Assembly: GCA_964581115.1 (NCBI GenBank)
Contig: CAZOMY010000008.1
Location: 25,143 to 89,142 of the forward strand
Source of the DNA: 2-02-FULL-55-14 sp964581115
GTDB lineage: Bacteria > Bacteroidota > Ignavibacteria > UBA10030
Direction: 5' to 3'
DNA: 64,000 nt
Shown here: positions 48,682 through 57,502 of the stretch, in pieces
How the letters are laid out: the number at the start of each line of letters is the position of its first letter
Position numbering within the stretch: position 1 is the first letter of the stretch
The notes under the pieces: model-generated
Database searches by the model: none
Told to the model about the DNA's origin: nothing
The model's input: the letters and a program-made list of their open reading frames with translations, nothing else
Made by a program: the position numbers and the translations under genes

Positions 48682-48757
48682 GGCCGCATAGAACGCAGAG
48701 ATCGCAAAAAGTTGAATCATTTCTCTATTCCTTGCGTTCTTTGAGTTCTTTGCGGCT
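48682..48757. repeat. GGCCGC...GCGGC inverted repeat (family B)
   Basis: GGCCGCATAGAACGCAGAGA and CCTTGCGTTCTTTGAGTTCT TTGCGGC are inverted arms. They fill the whole space between two convergent stop codons (48674 and 48756-48758). Confidence 0.8.
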
Positions 48758-48968
48758 ATTTTTCTCGCTCTTGTACCATCGCTGTGAGCTCACGCTCGAA
48801 CCGCGCGATCTCCACCTCCCCGTAGCCCTTCTCCTTCGCCGCGCTTTCCAGCGTCCCCCAGATCGGTTCGCCACACGCGAGGCACTTGATGCCGTTGCGC
48901 ATCAGGTAGGTGACGGCCTCCGGGACCTTCTGAACCAACTCCTCGATGGTTATGGCCCTGGTGATCAT
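48756..48968 (-). CDS. DUF1858-domain protein
   Basis: 70 residues from the ATG at 48968. The motif is ITIEELVQKVPEAVTYLMRNGIKCLACGEPIWGTLESAAKEKGY, with CLAC as CxxC. This is the small DUF1858 domain (also the N-terminal part of ScdA-like proteins), thought to bind a metal or cluster and found near redox enzymes. It ends in a charged tail (EIARFERELTAMVQERE). It is divergent from the octaheme cytochrome gene (49208), which suggests a shared promoter region and a related redox function. The exact role is unknown. Confidence 0.85.
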   Translation of the reverse strand: MITRAITIEELVQKVPEAVTYLMRNGIKCLACGEPIWGTLESAAKEKGYGEVEIARFERELTAMVQEREK

Positions 48969-49207
48969 ATCGATGGTTCCCTCCTGTTTCTCGCTTGGAT
49001 GCCGAAAGAATTCCCAAAGTTGCAGAATCGGATGCATTCTTCGGAATCACCCAGGTCCCCGCATGTATCCGTCCGGCGACCAAGAACCGGGAATTCAAAC
49101 TGACGCGCAACAGCAGGCTGGGTGATGACCGTTGAGTCTCTGGCACGGCGGTTGACAGACGCGCAGCGTAGTTGGTCCTGCCATTCTCACGATCGAAAGG
49201 TCACGCC

Positions 49208-50713
49208 ATGCTGACCGACCTGCTACGACCGCTCCTTCCGGCCTTTGTCGTTGGCACCGTTACTCTGTATTCCCAACCGGCTACGCCCATCCCCACGCCG
49301 CCCGTGATGAGCGAGCAAACCAGGGCCTGCATCGATTGCCATGCGACATTCCAGCCCGGCGTGGTGGAAGATTGGCGGCACAGTCTGCACGCCGCAACGA
49401 CCCCCGCTCTCGGCATGTTGAAGCCGGCACTCGAACGACGGATCAGTGCGACCGAAGTTACGGAGGAACTGCGGAACGTCGTCATCGGCTGCTACGAGTG
49501 CCACAGCCGGAACACCTCGGCCCATCGTGATGCCTTCGATCACTTCGGCTATACGATCAACGTCGTCGTCTCGCCGAATGACTGCGCGACATGTCACGTC
49601 GCCGAGCGCGAGCAGTACGAACCAAGCAAGAAAGCGCACGCTCTCGACAACCTCGAGAAGAACGCCGTCTACAAGACGCTCGTCCATTACCTGACGAGCC
49701 AAAAAAAGGTGGAAGGCAGCAAGCTCGCTCAACAACCGGCATCGGAGACGGCCGTCGGCGGCGCCTGCTACGCATGTCACGGAACCAGGGTCGAGGTCCT
49801 TGGGTTGCACACGGTCTCGACGCCGGCCGGCGACGCTGAGGTGCCGATGTTGACCAACTGGCCGAATCAAGGGGTCGGGCGCGTCAATCCTGACGGAAGT
49901 CAGGGAGCGTGCACATCCTGCCATCCGCGGCACAGCTTTTCGATCGAAGTGGCCCGCAAGCCGCACACCTGTTCGCAATGCCACCTCCAGCCGGACGTTC
50001 CCGCCTGGGACGTCTATGTGGAGAGCAAGCATGGCAACATCATGATGTCCAGGGAACGGGAGTACTTCTGGGATCGCGTGCCGTGGTTTGTGGGACGCGA
50101 CATCCGCGTACCCACCTGCGCCACGTGCCACAACAGTCTGCTGGCGACGCCCGACGGGAACGTGATCGCCGAGCGATCGCACGACTTCGGTTCGCGCCTG
50201 TGGGTGCGTATCTTCGGGCTTCCGTACGCGCATCCGCAGCCGAAGGAAGGGGCGACGCACCGTATCCGCAACGCCGACGGCCAGCCGTTGCCGACGACTT
50301 TTTCGAACGTTCCGGCATCATCCTACCTGATCGACGACGCCGAACAAGCCCGGCGGCGCGAGATGATGGCGATCGTCTGCCGGTCGTGCCATTCGACCGA
50401 TTGGACAGTTCAGCACTTCGCGGCCATCGATACGACCGTGGTGGAGACAAATGCCATGACACTGGCCGCGACGCAGCTTTTGAGCGAGGGATGGAAGCAG
50501 AAGCTGGCCGACCCGATGAACCCGTTCGACGAGTCGCTCGAGCACGACTGGGTCAGACAGTGGATCTTCTACGCCAACTCGACACGGTACGGATATGCAA
50601 TGATGGGTCAGGACTACGCCGCGTTCAAGAATGGCTGGTGGGACCTGAACCTCAACCTACAGAAGATGCACGAGACCGTGCGGAAGTCAAGACCGGCGCC
50701 GGCCAAGCGATGA
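49208..50713 (+). CDS. Octaheme c-type cytochrome, hydroxylamine oxidoreductase (HAO) family
   Basis: 501 residues from the ATG at 49208 with AAAGG upstream. A signal segment (LLRPLLPAFVVGTVTL) is followed by eight CxxCH motifs, at about 41-45, 95-99, 126-130, 187-191, 235-239, 255-259, 304-308 and 391-395. The CSQCHLQPDVPAWDVYVESKHG stretch and the C-terminal YGYAMMGQDYAAF match the HAO/octaheme nitrite reductase-like group. Members either oxidise hydroxylamine or hydrazine, or reduce nitrite/hydroxylamine. Whether the heme-crosslinking tyrosine is present needs an alignment. The protein is periplasmic. It is followed by pseudogenes, so it is an active gene at the edge of a decaying region. 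Confidence 0.9.
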   Translation: MLTDLLRPLLPAFVVGTVTLYSQPATPIPTPPVMSEQTRACIDCHATFQPGVVEDWRHSLHAATTPALGMLKPALERRISATEVTEELRNVVIGCYECHSRNTSAHRDAFDHFGYTINVVVSPNDCATCHVAEREQYEPSKKAHALDNLEKNAVYKTLVHYLTSQKKVEGSKLAQQPASETAVGGACYACHGTRVEVLGLHTVSTPAGDAEVPMLTNWPNQGVGRVNPDGSQGACTSCHPRHSFSIEVARKPHTCSQCHLQPDVPAWDVYVESKHGNIMMSREREYFWDRVPWFVGRDIRVPTCATCHNSLLATPDGNVIAERSHDFGSRLWVRIFGLPYAHPQPKEGATHRIRNADGQPLPTTFSNVPASSYLIDDAEQARRREMMAIVCRSCHSTDWTVQHFAAIDTTVVETNAMTLAATQLLSEGWKQKLADPMNPFDESLEHDWVRQWIFYANSTRYGYAMMGQDYAAFKNGWWDLNLNLQKMHETVRKSRPAPAKR

Positions 50714-50821
50714 TATGAGCCGGAGCGGTCGATGGGTCCGGACGCTTCTTCCGGATGGCGGTTGCGTCGTAGCGGCCTGCATCTGAGTGGTGCATTCCCT
50801 CCAAATAGGGAGGCGCGTCGC

Positions 50822-51501
50822 ATGCACACCAAGGCTTTCGGCATCGTCGGAGCATCAGGCAAGCACGATCGATACATGGTGCACCATTATCTGGGCCGTG
50901 GCTTAGCGGTCCATGGCGTTTGCCGGCACAAGAGCGTTGTCAAGCTTGAGCCGTTCAAAGTCCGCATCAAGATCCGTCCCGGGCCACGAACGACCGGGAG
51001 GTGATCCAACATGCGATCGCCGGTTGCGAAGGCGTGCCGGTCTCGTGGAGAAAGCAGCAGTACTCCACGGTAACCGCTCAAGCGGTGCTAGACTTCGCAC
51101 GTTCCGGATGCCTGATTGGCCTGCTCGGGCGGATGGCACATCTCCCAAGACGGAAAAGACAAGTTCTTCAGGTCGCTCAAGTTCCAGGAGCGCCTGGCGC
51201 GATGGGTCGGAGCGACGACGGGGCTTCGCAACATCGTCGATCAGATCGAAGCATGCAGTCGCATCTTCACCAGATCTCACGATGGATGGTCGTTCGAGGA
51301 TGCGACCTGGAAGAAGGGGAGAGTCAGGGCCTGCCGGTGTGGAGCCGTCATGTGGGCGATCCCATCCTCGAAAGCATTCTTGCACGAGGGGTCGACTATG
51401 CGCTCTTCATGGTGGCGCCCCTCGAGCATGAATGCCTGATCCACGGGGCACCGGCCATCGTCGGATGTCAATCGCCATCGGCGCGGGCGCACGGTGAGTG
51501 A
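50822..51501 (+). pseudogene. Frameshifted NAD(P)H-binding (NmrA/SDR-like) gene
   Basis: Three frames together reproduce one protein. The first (50822-51004) begins MHTKAFGIVGASGKHDRYMV, with LGRGLAVHGVCRHKSV, the N-terminal Rossmann segment. After a shift near 50985, the next frame continues NDREVIQHAIAGCEGV and KQQYSTVTAQAVLDFA. A third frame (from about 51116) gives GGWHISQDGKDKFFR and IVDQIEACSRIF. The second frame then returns with WMVVRGCDLEEGESQGLP, GDPILESILARGVDYALFMV. At least three frameshifts break it. Intact relatives are NAD(P)-binding oxidoreductases. It is downstream of the HAO-like gene and was probably part of its neighbourhood. Confidence 0.8.
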
Positions 51502-51522
51502 TCGGATCAAAGGAGATGTGAC

Positions 51523-51706
51523 ATGAGGAGATGGTGGTGGATGCTGTTCCCAACGGTCGTGGCCCGATGCATGCGCGGCGTACCAGATCGTGGTCGCGCA
51601 CGATCGCAACGCGTCAAGGAACGAGCAAGCCGAAGAACACCTGAAGATCCTTTGCAGGTCAGGGATCGCGCCGTTGTTCACACCGTCTTACCCTGCGGCG
51701 GGATGA
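51523..51706 (+). pseudogene. Remnant of a secreted protein gene, unidentified
   Basis: One frame starts MRRWWWMLFPTVVA, a signal-peptide-like segment. A second frame (51575-51706) reads AAYQIVVAHDRNASRNEQAE, then EHLKILCRSGIAPLFTPSYP, and ends at a stop. The two together look like the start and part of a secreted protein split by frameshift. I cannot identify it. It lies between the pseudogene at 50822 and the TSUP gene, in the same decaying stretch. Confidence 0.5.
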
Positions 51707-51804
51707 TCATGGTGCGCGATATCACCGCCTTGCATGGCGATGCACCGATCGATTCCGTATCTTAGCGGCCGCTTTCACCTCCCGCCCATTGCCTTCAGGA
51801 ACCT

Positions 51805-52173
51805 ATGGAAACGAGTCCCTACCTCATCGTCGCCGTCGGCATGGTCGCCGGTGTCTTCGCCGGACTTCTCGGCATTGGCGGCGCCATCATTGTCGTGCCC
51901 ATCTTGGTCTACGCCTTCGGCATGACCCAACAACAGGCGCAGGGAACGAGCAGCGCGTTCCTGATCCTGCCGATCGGTCTGCTCGGAACGCTCGTCTACT
52001 ACCAGAGAGGACTCGTGAATATCAGGTGGGCCTTGTTGCTGGCTCTAGGCTTCTTCTTTGGCAGCTTCTTCGGCGCGCGTCTTGCCACGTCGCTTTCAAA
52101 CGACACGCTTCAGCGGATCTTCGGTATGCTGCTCATCGCCGTCGGCATTCGCATGACATTGTTTGGACGGTAA
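51805..52173 (+). CDS. TSUP (TauE/SafE) family permease, half-size
   Basis: 122 residues with four helices (LIVAVGMVAGVFAGLLGIGGAIIVVPILV, AFLILPIGLLGTLVYY, ALLLALGFFFGSFFGARLA, LQRIFGMLLIAVGIRMTLFG). The first has the GxLGxGGAIIVVPI signature of TauE/SafE sulfite/organic-anion exporters. Full members have seven or eight helices; half-size proteins are common and probably dimerise. It could export sulfite, thiosulfate or a similar anion. It follows the decaying region after the HAO-like gene and has a strong terminator. Confidence 0.87.
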   Translation: METSPYLIVAVGMVAGVFAGLLGIGGAIIVVPILVYAFGMTQQQAQGTSSAFLILPIGLLGTLVYYQRGLVNIRWALLLALGFFFGSFFGARLATSLSNDTLQRIFGMLLIAVGIRMTLFGR

Positions 52174-52199
52174 CCGACCCACAGACTTCCAGAAACGCC

Positions 52200-52230
52200 G
52201 AAGGCGCGGACACCCCGCGCCTTCTGTATT
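52200..52230. terminator. Intrinsic terminator of the TSUP gene
   Basis: GAAGGCGCGG (52200-52209) pairs with CCGCGCCTTC (52215-52224), followed by TGTATTCT. Confidence 0.8.
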
Positions 52231-52338
52231 CTCTGACACGTTCCTACACCTTTATCACTGCACCTACAGCCTTTTCACAAGGAACTCCCTCTCTTCGCCG
52301 GACCGTTGGCCGGTTTCCCTTTGAGACCATCACCAAAC

Positions 52339-52371
52339 CTCTCTCCTCCAACCTTCCTCCTTCCCACCCGG
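52339..52371. repeat. CCTCCAACCTTCCTCC-word repeat (family F, inverted)
   Basis: CCTCTCTCCTCCAACCTTCC and TCCTTCCCACCCGG end at the stop codon of the reductase gene (52372). Confidence 0.6.
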
Positions 52372-53358
52372 CTACCATTCCTCCTTAGTGAAGGAGGCCC
52401 CGACCTTCTTCGCGATCCGGGCGATGTCGTCCATCGCCGAGGGATTGCCACATGTCATGATGAGGGTCGAAGACGGTTCGATGCGCCTGAGCAGCTCAGC
52501 TTTGGAAGCATACGACGGCAGGATCGGCCTGACGGCGCGTGCGTACTCGGCCTCGAGGGCGACGTTGGCACGTTGATCCGACCCGGCGGCCGCCATCGCT
52601 TCCTCTTCGCGCATCGGAAGGTCGTAGAGCATGCGAAGCAGATTGTTACCCCGCCCCTTGCCGATATGAGGGTCAGAGAGGTCGGACGAGGACGGACGGC
52701 TTACCGTGGGCAGATAGACAAAATCGAGCTTACCCACCTCCATGATCGCGTGCAAGGCGGCATGGTATCCGAGTTCGGCAGCGGTACGGTTCGCGTGAAT
52801 GAGCGTGAACCGCGTGCTCGTGGTCCGGCCGAGAACGGCCTCGTGGTTCAGTTGCTTGATCATCGACGCGAACGGCGCCAAGCCGGTTCCGGTGCCGACC
52901 ATGAGGACATTCCTGTAACCCTGTGCGCGCGTTTCGAGCGTGAAATCTCCCGCGATCTTCGTGTAGTAGATGATCTCGTGGTCCTCGTCCGGCTCGATCT
53001 GAAAGAGCGATTCGGTGAGACGTCCCGGCTGGCCGGCCTCATTGCGCTCGAGGATGACGTAGAATTCAAGCCAGCCTTGCTGTTCCGTTTCGAACGGGGC
53101 GGAGGCGATGGAGTAGGAGTGCGTGACGGGCCCTCGTTTCACGGCACCGAGTTCGTCGAGGTCGGGCTCGTATGCAAAACCGCCTTCCGGAAGCGGGACA
53201 CGCTTCGTCAGGCGGCAGTTGTCGCGGCGCAGCGCGATGTATTGTCCGGCTCGGTACGGTGGGAAAGCGTCCCCACGTTGGGGAACGAGTCGGAAGATGG
53301 CGAGGTGAGGAACGAGATTGAAACGCAGAACTGCGGAACCGACGCGACGCTCAGCCAT
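52372..53358 (-). CDS. Ferredoxin-NADP reductase-like flavoprotein
   Basis: 328 residues from the ATG at 53358; a GTG at 53496 is in frame but lacks supporting sequence. The FAD domain has PYRAGQYIALRR and HSYSIASAP (RxYS-type motif with His). The NADPH domain has VGTGTGLAPFASMIKQL, FTLIHANRTAAELGYH, and near the C-terminus LIMTCGNPSAMDDIARIAKK. It resembles short bacterial ferredoxin-flavodoxin reductases. It transfers electrons between NADPH and ferredoxin or flavodoxin in the cytoplasm. The ferredoxin at 29193 is a possible partner. The reading frame antisense to it is open for a long distance but is a shadow. Confidence 0.88.
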   Translation of the reverse strand: MAERRVGSAVLRFNLVPHLAIFRLVPQRGDAFPPYRAGQYIALRRDNCRLTKRVPLPEGGFAYEPDLDELGAVKRGPVTHSYSIASAPFETEQQGWLEFYVILERNEAGQPGRLTESLFQIEPDEDHEIIYYTKIAGDFTLETRAQGYRNVLMVGTGTGLAPFASMIKQLNHEAVLGRTTSTRFTLIHANRTAAELGYHAALHAIMEVGKLDFVYLPTVSRPSSSDLSDPHIGKGRGNNLLRMLYDLPMREEEAMAAAGSDQRANVALEAEYARAVRPILPSYASKAELLRRIEPSSTLIMTCGNPSAMDDIARIAKKVGASFTKEEW

Positions 53359-53562
53359 GGGAGGGCGTTTGATGATAATTTCATAATACGGCTGGAATTC
53401 CGGAGATACAACGCGCATCCCCGGTTTGAGCCGCGTCACGTTGTGACGCCCGTCGCATGCTTTCTTAAACCGCACGGTTGTGGAAGTGTCTATCACTTGT
53501 CACATTTCAGACACCGACCATCCAAGATCGCCCTCATCCCCAACTATTCAAGGAGTAGATCA

Positions 53563-54423
53563 ATGAAACAGACCTGGATCTCATTCACGCTTGCGGCCCT
53601 TGTATGGGCCGGTTGCGAAAAGAGCACAGACCCGACGGATCAGGCGCTACTGGAAGAAGACGTGGCGACGGCCGTTGCGGGAGCCGTCGACGAGGACGGC
53701 GGTGGCACTGCGGACCAGATCAATGATGCCGCCAGTCTCGCCTCGACGGGCGGAATTCCCGCCTCGGCGGCCCTCACAAACGCCGCCTATGGAGCCGATG
53801 GAGCTGCGGCGATCGACACTGTTTACGATGCAGCCACCGGTTGGTGGACGGCGACGCTGACCCGGACGCGACTCGCTCCCGGATTGGGATATGCCGCGTA
53901 TGTCTACCGGGTCTATCAATATCAGTTCCTCAACGCCGGCGGCGTCGCGCAGCGTCGCTGGGTCGTCAACGGCGACACGGCCCGGACGATCAACTTCAAG
54001 ATCCTCCGCGGGACAGGATATCATCGCACGCCTCGCCGTGTTCACCGGCTGGATTCGCTCAGCGGCAACTGGGTCGTGACGAATGCGCACCTTCCAACCG
54101 TCACGATCACCGGGTCGACCGATACCTACTATCGTCGCGGGATCGACACCCTTACCACCTCCGCAGCTACCCGCACCCACGATAACACGCTTCGGATCAC
54201 GAACCTGGCCGTGACGCGGACGCGAGGTGTGAGCCCCACCGTGTCGGGAACAATGACCGGAACCTACGTGGCGACCATCACCTTCCTCCGGGGCGAAGTG
54301 TACCGCGAGAGGTCGGTGTCGCGTGAATTCACGGTCACTTATACCGACGACGAGGCGCGCGTTGGCGTGGGTGGACGGAACTTCAGGTTCGACCGTCAAT
54401 TCGGCATCGCCCGCCCCAGTTGA
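53563..54423 (+). CDS. Hypothetical lipoprotein
   Basis: 286 residues from the ATG at 53563, with AGGAG 8 nt upstream. The signal peptide ends in LVWAGC, so the mature protein is lipid-anchored at Cys19. An acidic stretch (LLEEDVATAVAGAVDEDGGGTADQINDA) follows. The rest is beta-rich with many Thr, Arg and Tyr (LGYAAYVYRVYQYQFLNAGG, LPTVTITGSTDTYYR, SPTVSGTMTGTYVATITFLRG, YRERSVSREFTVTYTDDEA). It looks like a beta-sandwich or autotransporter-like surface protein. I do not recognise a family. A terminator follows at 54445-54479. Confidence 0.8.
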   Translation: MKQTWISFTLAALVWAGCEKSTDPTDQALLEEDVATAVAGAVDEDGGGTADQINDAASLASTGGIPASAALTNAAYGADGAAAIDTVYDAATGWWTATLTRTRLAPGLGYAAYVYRVYQYQFLNAGGVAQRRWVVNGDTARTINFKILRGTGYHRTPRRVHRLDSLSGNWVVTNAHLPTVTITGSTDTYYRRGIDTLTTSAATRTHDNTLRITNLAVTRTRGVSPTVSGTMTGTYVATITFLRGEVYRERSVSREFTVTYTDDEARVGVGGRNFRFDRQFGIARPS

Positions 54424-54444
54424 CCGTAGGCGTTTGCTCCTTCC

Positions 54445-54479
54445 ACGGCCTCGCCCTTCACCGGCGGGGCCGTTTTTTG
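54445..54479 (+). terminator. Intrinsic terminator of the lipoprotein gene
   Basis: ACGGCC (54445-54450) pairs with GGCCGT (54467-54472), followed by TTTTTT. Confidence 0.85.
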
Positions 54480-54562
54480 TTTGTACATCCTTGATCTTGT
54501 ACCACTTGCACTCGACGCGACCTCTCTCTAGGTTTCTGTACCACCTTGATGGAGGCCACACC

Positions 54563-56074
54563 ATGGTCCGCCGCTCTTTGCATGCTCATTCCACCCGCCG
54601 CCAATTCCTCCGCCAAGCCGGTCTGGCCTCGATGGGACTCTTTCTGGCGGATGAGATCCTCGCTCATCCCTACCGGCCGGTCCATTGGCTGCTGGACGAT
54701 GCGCGCCATGTTCGCATCACGGGCCGGGTGACGGTCGCGGGTGCGGGGGTCAAGGGGGCCGTCGTCAGCGACGGCGTGTCGGTCGTTGCCACGGCGGCCG
54801 ACGGCACATACACGCTACACTCCACGGATCGCCACGAGTATGTCTTCCTGTCGCTGCCGTCGGGTACGGAAGTGCCTGTCAACCCGACCGGCACGGCCCG
54901 CTTCTACCAACCGATCGCTCCGACGAGCGGCGACGAAATGGCGGCGTCGTGGGACCTCCGGCGGCTGGACGGCTCCGACGACCGACATCGATTCCTCGTC
55001 CTCGCCGACCCGCAAGTGCTCGACATGGACGACGTCAAGCGGTTCCAGTCCGAGACGGTCTCCGACATTCGTGAGGTCGCCAGCGAGGAAGCCGGGCCGT
55101 TGTTTGCCGTTGGCTGCGGCGATCTGATGTTCGACCGGCTGAATCTGTTCCCCGAGTACGAGAAGGCGGTTGCGATGAGCGGTGTCCCCTCATTCCAGGT
55201 GCTGGGCAATCACGACGTGGTCACTTCGGCGTTGTCGGATGAGCCTTCGGCCCGTATCTTCCGCGAACATTTCGGCCCGACCTGGTATTCGTTCAACCGC
55301 GGCGAGATCCATTACGTGGTGCTCGACGACGTGCTGTGGCTCGGACGCGGATACTTCGGCTATATCGACGATGTCCAACTGAACTGGCTACGACAAGACC
55401 TGTCGTTTGTTGAAAAGGGGCGCACGGTCGTCGTGTTCCTTCACATCCCGGTCTATGACAAGCAGCATGAGCGGAACGGAGAAACAAAGCCGGAGAATGC
55501 GTCGGTCGTTGTGAACCGGCAAGCGCTGTACAAGGTGCTGGAGGGCTATGACGCTCACTGTCTCGTGGGCCACATGCACGAATCGGAGCATCTGCGCGAC
55601 GGCGGCGTACGCCATCATGTATGCGGGGCGGTCTGCGGTGCTTGGTGGTCGGCTGACATGTGCGGCGACGGCACTCCCAACGGGTATGCGGTCTATGAGG
55701 CATCCGGCAGCACGCTGCGCTGGCGCTATCGCAGTACGGGGAAGCGATGGGACCATCAGATATCGGTCCATCCGCGCGGAGCCGACCCGAAGCGTCCGGA
55801 GGCCGTCATCGCCAATGTGTGGGATGCCGACGAGGCGTGGGAAGTGACATGGTACGAGGATGGAGTCCGCGCCGGGAAGATGGAGCGGTTCCTGGGCGCC
55901 GACCCGGTGACGGTCCGTCTGTTCGAAGGCAAGACGCTGCCGAAGAAACATACGTGGGTGGAGCCGTATCAGACCGATCATCTCTTCCGGGCTGTGCCCG
56001 CGGCAAAGGCCCGGGAGGTGGTCGTTGAAGCGCGGGACCGGTTCGGGCGTGTCTACCGGACCGCATTGCCGTAG
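54563..56074 (+). CDS. Tat-exported calcineurin-like phosphoesterase
   Basis: 503 residues from the ATG at 54563, with GGAGG 8 nt upstream. The N-terminus reads RRQFLRQAGLASMGLFLADEILA, a twin-arginine signal. An N-terminal beta-sandwich domain (about 40-125; ITGRVTVAGAGVKGAVVSDGVSVVATAADGTY) precedes the metallophosphoesterase core: VLADPQVLDMDD (D-x-[HQ]), GCGDLMFD, LGNHDVVTS (GNHD), HIPVYDKQH, and LVGHMHESE (GHxH). A C-terminal beta domain completes the family architecture seen in calcineurin-like phosphoesterases with a MetallophosC domain. It is periplasmic or surface exposed and acts on phosphate esters. It is a single gene bounded by terminators on both sides. Confidence 0.92.
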   Translation: MVRRSLHAHSTRRQFLRQAGLASMGLFLADEILAHPYRPVHWLLDDARHVRITGRVTVAGAGVKGAVVSDGVSVVATAADGTYTLHSTDRHEYVFLSLPSGTEVPVNPTGTARFYQPIAPTSGDEMAASWDLRRLDGSDDRHRFLVLADPQVLDMDDVKRFQSETVSDIREVASEEAGPLFAVGCGDLMFDRLNLFPEYEKAVAMSGVPSFQVLGNHDVVTSALSDEPSARIFREHFGPTWYSFNRGEIHYVVLDDVLWLGRGYFGYIDDVQLNWLRQDLSFVEKGRTVVVFLHIPVYDKQHERNGETKPENASVVVNRQALYKVLEGYDAHCLVGHMHESEHLRDGGVRHHVCGAVCGAWWSADMCGDGTPNGYAVYEASGSTLRWRYRSTGKRWDHQISVHPRGADPKRPEAVIANVWDADEAWEVTWYEDGVRAGKMERFLGADPVTVRLFEGKTLPKKHTWVEPYQTDHLFRAVPAAKAREVVVEARDRFGRVYRTALP

Positions 56075-56094
56075 CACCGGAGTTTGTGTCTCAC

Positions 56095-56130
56095 GGCGCG
56101 GGAGGTCCTTCCTTCCGCGCCTTTTTTTTG
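56095..56130 (+). terminator. Intrinsic terminator of the phosphoesterase gene
   Basis: GGCGCGG (56095-56101) pairs with CCGCGCC (56115-56121), followed by eight T residues. Confidence 0.9.
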
Positions 56131-56186
56131 GTACGTTACTCCCCGGTCTTCAAACCGAACTGTCAGAATACTCTGCAAGGTATCTC

Positions 56187-57347
56187 ATGCGTATCGGCAT
56201 TCTCACCGGCGGCGGCGACGTCCCCGGACTCAATCCCTGCATCAAGGCTGTGGTCTACCGGGCACAGGACCAGGGCATTCAGGTGGTCGGCATCCGTCGC
56301 GGATGGGCCGGCCTGCTCAATCTCAACCCCGATGATCCGTCCACGCGCGATGCGTGCGTGGTCGATCTTAACAAGATGAACACCCGCACGGTCGACCGGA
56401 CCGGCGGAACGTTCCTGCACACCTCGCGGACCAATCCCCAGAAGGTCGTCGTCTCTGCCATCCCGGCCTTTTTGAGGACGAAGGAGCATGACGCGCTCAA
56501 AGAGGGGGAGAAGGTCGATTTTACGAAGCACGTTCTGCGGGTCATCGAACACCTGAAGCTCGATGCCATCATCTCCATCGGCGGCGACGACACGCAAAGC
56601 TACGCCCTTCGGCTGCACAAGGAGGGCTTTCCGATGATCTCGATCCCGAAGACGATGGACAACGACGTCTATGGGACCGACTACTGCATCGGATTCTCGA
56701 CTGCGGTCACGCGGAGCATCGACTTCATCACGGCCCTGCGCACGGTAGCCGGCTCGCATGAGCGCATCGCCGTCGTGGAGCTCTTCGGGCGCAATTCGGG
56801 CGAGACATCGCTCATCACCGGGTACCTTGCCGGCGTCGACCGGGCGCTCATCTCCGAGGTGCCATTCGATATGGACAAGCTGGCGGCCTTCCTCGTCGAG
56901 GACAAGAAGAGCAACCCGTCCAACTACGCGATCGTGACCGTCTCGGAGGGAGCCCACTTCAAGGACGGCACCGTCGTCGAATCGGGGCCCGAGGATGCCT
57001 ACGGACACCGAAAGTTGGGAGGGATCGGCGCGCTTGTCGAGGACCAGCTCAAGAAGAAGATCGGTGCGCACACGGTGTATCAGCAGGTGGCGTACCTCAT
57101 GCGCAGCGGTGAGCCCGACGCGCTCGACCGCATGGTCGCGACGTCGTATGCCAACCTGGCCATCGACCTCATCTCGCGGAAGAAATTCGGTAAGATGGTG
57201 GCACTGCGCGACGGTCGCTACACGTACGTCGCCATCGAGACCCTTTCGCAGGGCGTCAAGCGCGTGGATGTCGGTGAGTTGTACGACACCGAGCAGTACC
57301 GACCGAAGGTCGTTGATCTGCTGAACAAGCCGATGTTTTTGTACTGA
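56187..57347 (+). CDS. pfp: Diphosphate (PPi)-type 6-phosphofructokinase
   Basis: 386 residues from the ATG at 56187, with AAGG upstream. It opens MRIGILTGGGDVPGLN, the phosphate-binding loop. The key GGDDT motif (132-136) has Asp where ATP-dependent enzymes have Gly. PKTMDND (154-160) has the Lys characteristic of PPi-linked enzymes, and both point to pyrophosphate as the donor. Other conserved regions are GFSTAVTRSIDFITAL, VELFGRNSGETSLITGYLAG, and SEGAHFKDG. It converts fructose-6-phosphate to fructose-1,6-bisphosphate reversibly. It is in an isolated transcript with its own terminator and a repeat directly 3'. Confidence 0.92.
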   Translation: MRIGILTGGGDVPGLNPCIKAVVYRAQDQGIQVVGIRRGWAGLLNLNPDDPSTRDACVVDLNKMNTRTVDRTGGTFLHTSRTNPQKVVVSAIPAFLRTKEHDALKEGEKVDFTKHVLRVIEHLKLDAIISIGGDDTQSYALRLHKEGFPMISIPKTMDNDVYGTDYCIGFSTAVTRSIDFITALRTVAGSHERIAVVELFGRNSGETSLITGYLAGVDRALISEVPFDMDKLAAFLVEDKKSNPSNYAIVTVSEGAHFKDGTVVESGPEDAYGHRKLGGIGALVEDQLKKKIGAHTVYQQVAYLMRSGEPDALDRMVATSYANLAIDLISRKKFGKMVALRDGRYTYVAIETLSQGVKRVDVGELYDTEQYRPKVVDLLNKPMFLY

Positions 57348-57355
57348 GGAGAACG

Positions 57356-57491
57356 ATTGAAAGGTGAGAGGTGAGAGGAGGGAGGAGGTGTGAAGGTTTC
57401 AGAGATAAGAGCGAAGGCGCGGAGAGATCCGCGCCTTCTTCTTACATAAGGGACCTCCCCTCAACTTTCGACCTCCCACCATTCACCTTGC
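57356..57491. repeat. GAAAGGTGAGAGG / CCTCCCACCATTCACC inverted repeat (family F)
   Basis: GAAAGGTGAGAGGTGAGAGG (57358-) and GACCTCCCCTCAAC with GACCTCCCACCATTCACC (to 57491) are inverted arms. They fill the gap between two convergent stop codons (57347, 57503) and surround a terminator hairpin. Confidence 0.8.
57413..57443. terminator. Intrinsic terminator between convergent genes
   Basis: GAAGGCGCGG (57413-57422) pairs with CCGCGCCTTC (57429-57438), followed by TTCTT. It sits inside the repeat above. Confidence 0.85.
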
Positions 57492-57502
57492 TTAAGTCTG
57501 CT

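Noticed and set aside
52306..53562. Long open frame on the + strand across the reductase gene, continuous with the lipoprotein frame
   Set aside because: It is antisense to a clearly conserved ferredoxin-NADP reductase; the + strand reading has no motif, and a good start with AGGAG lies at 53563.
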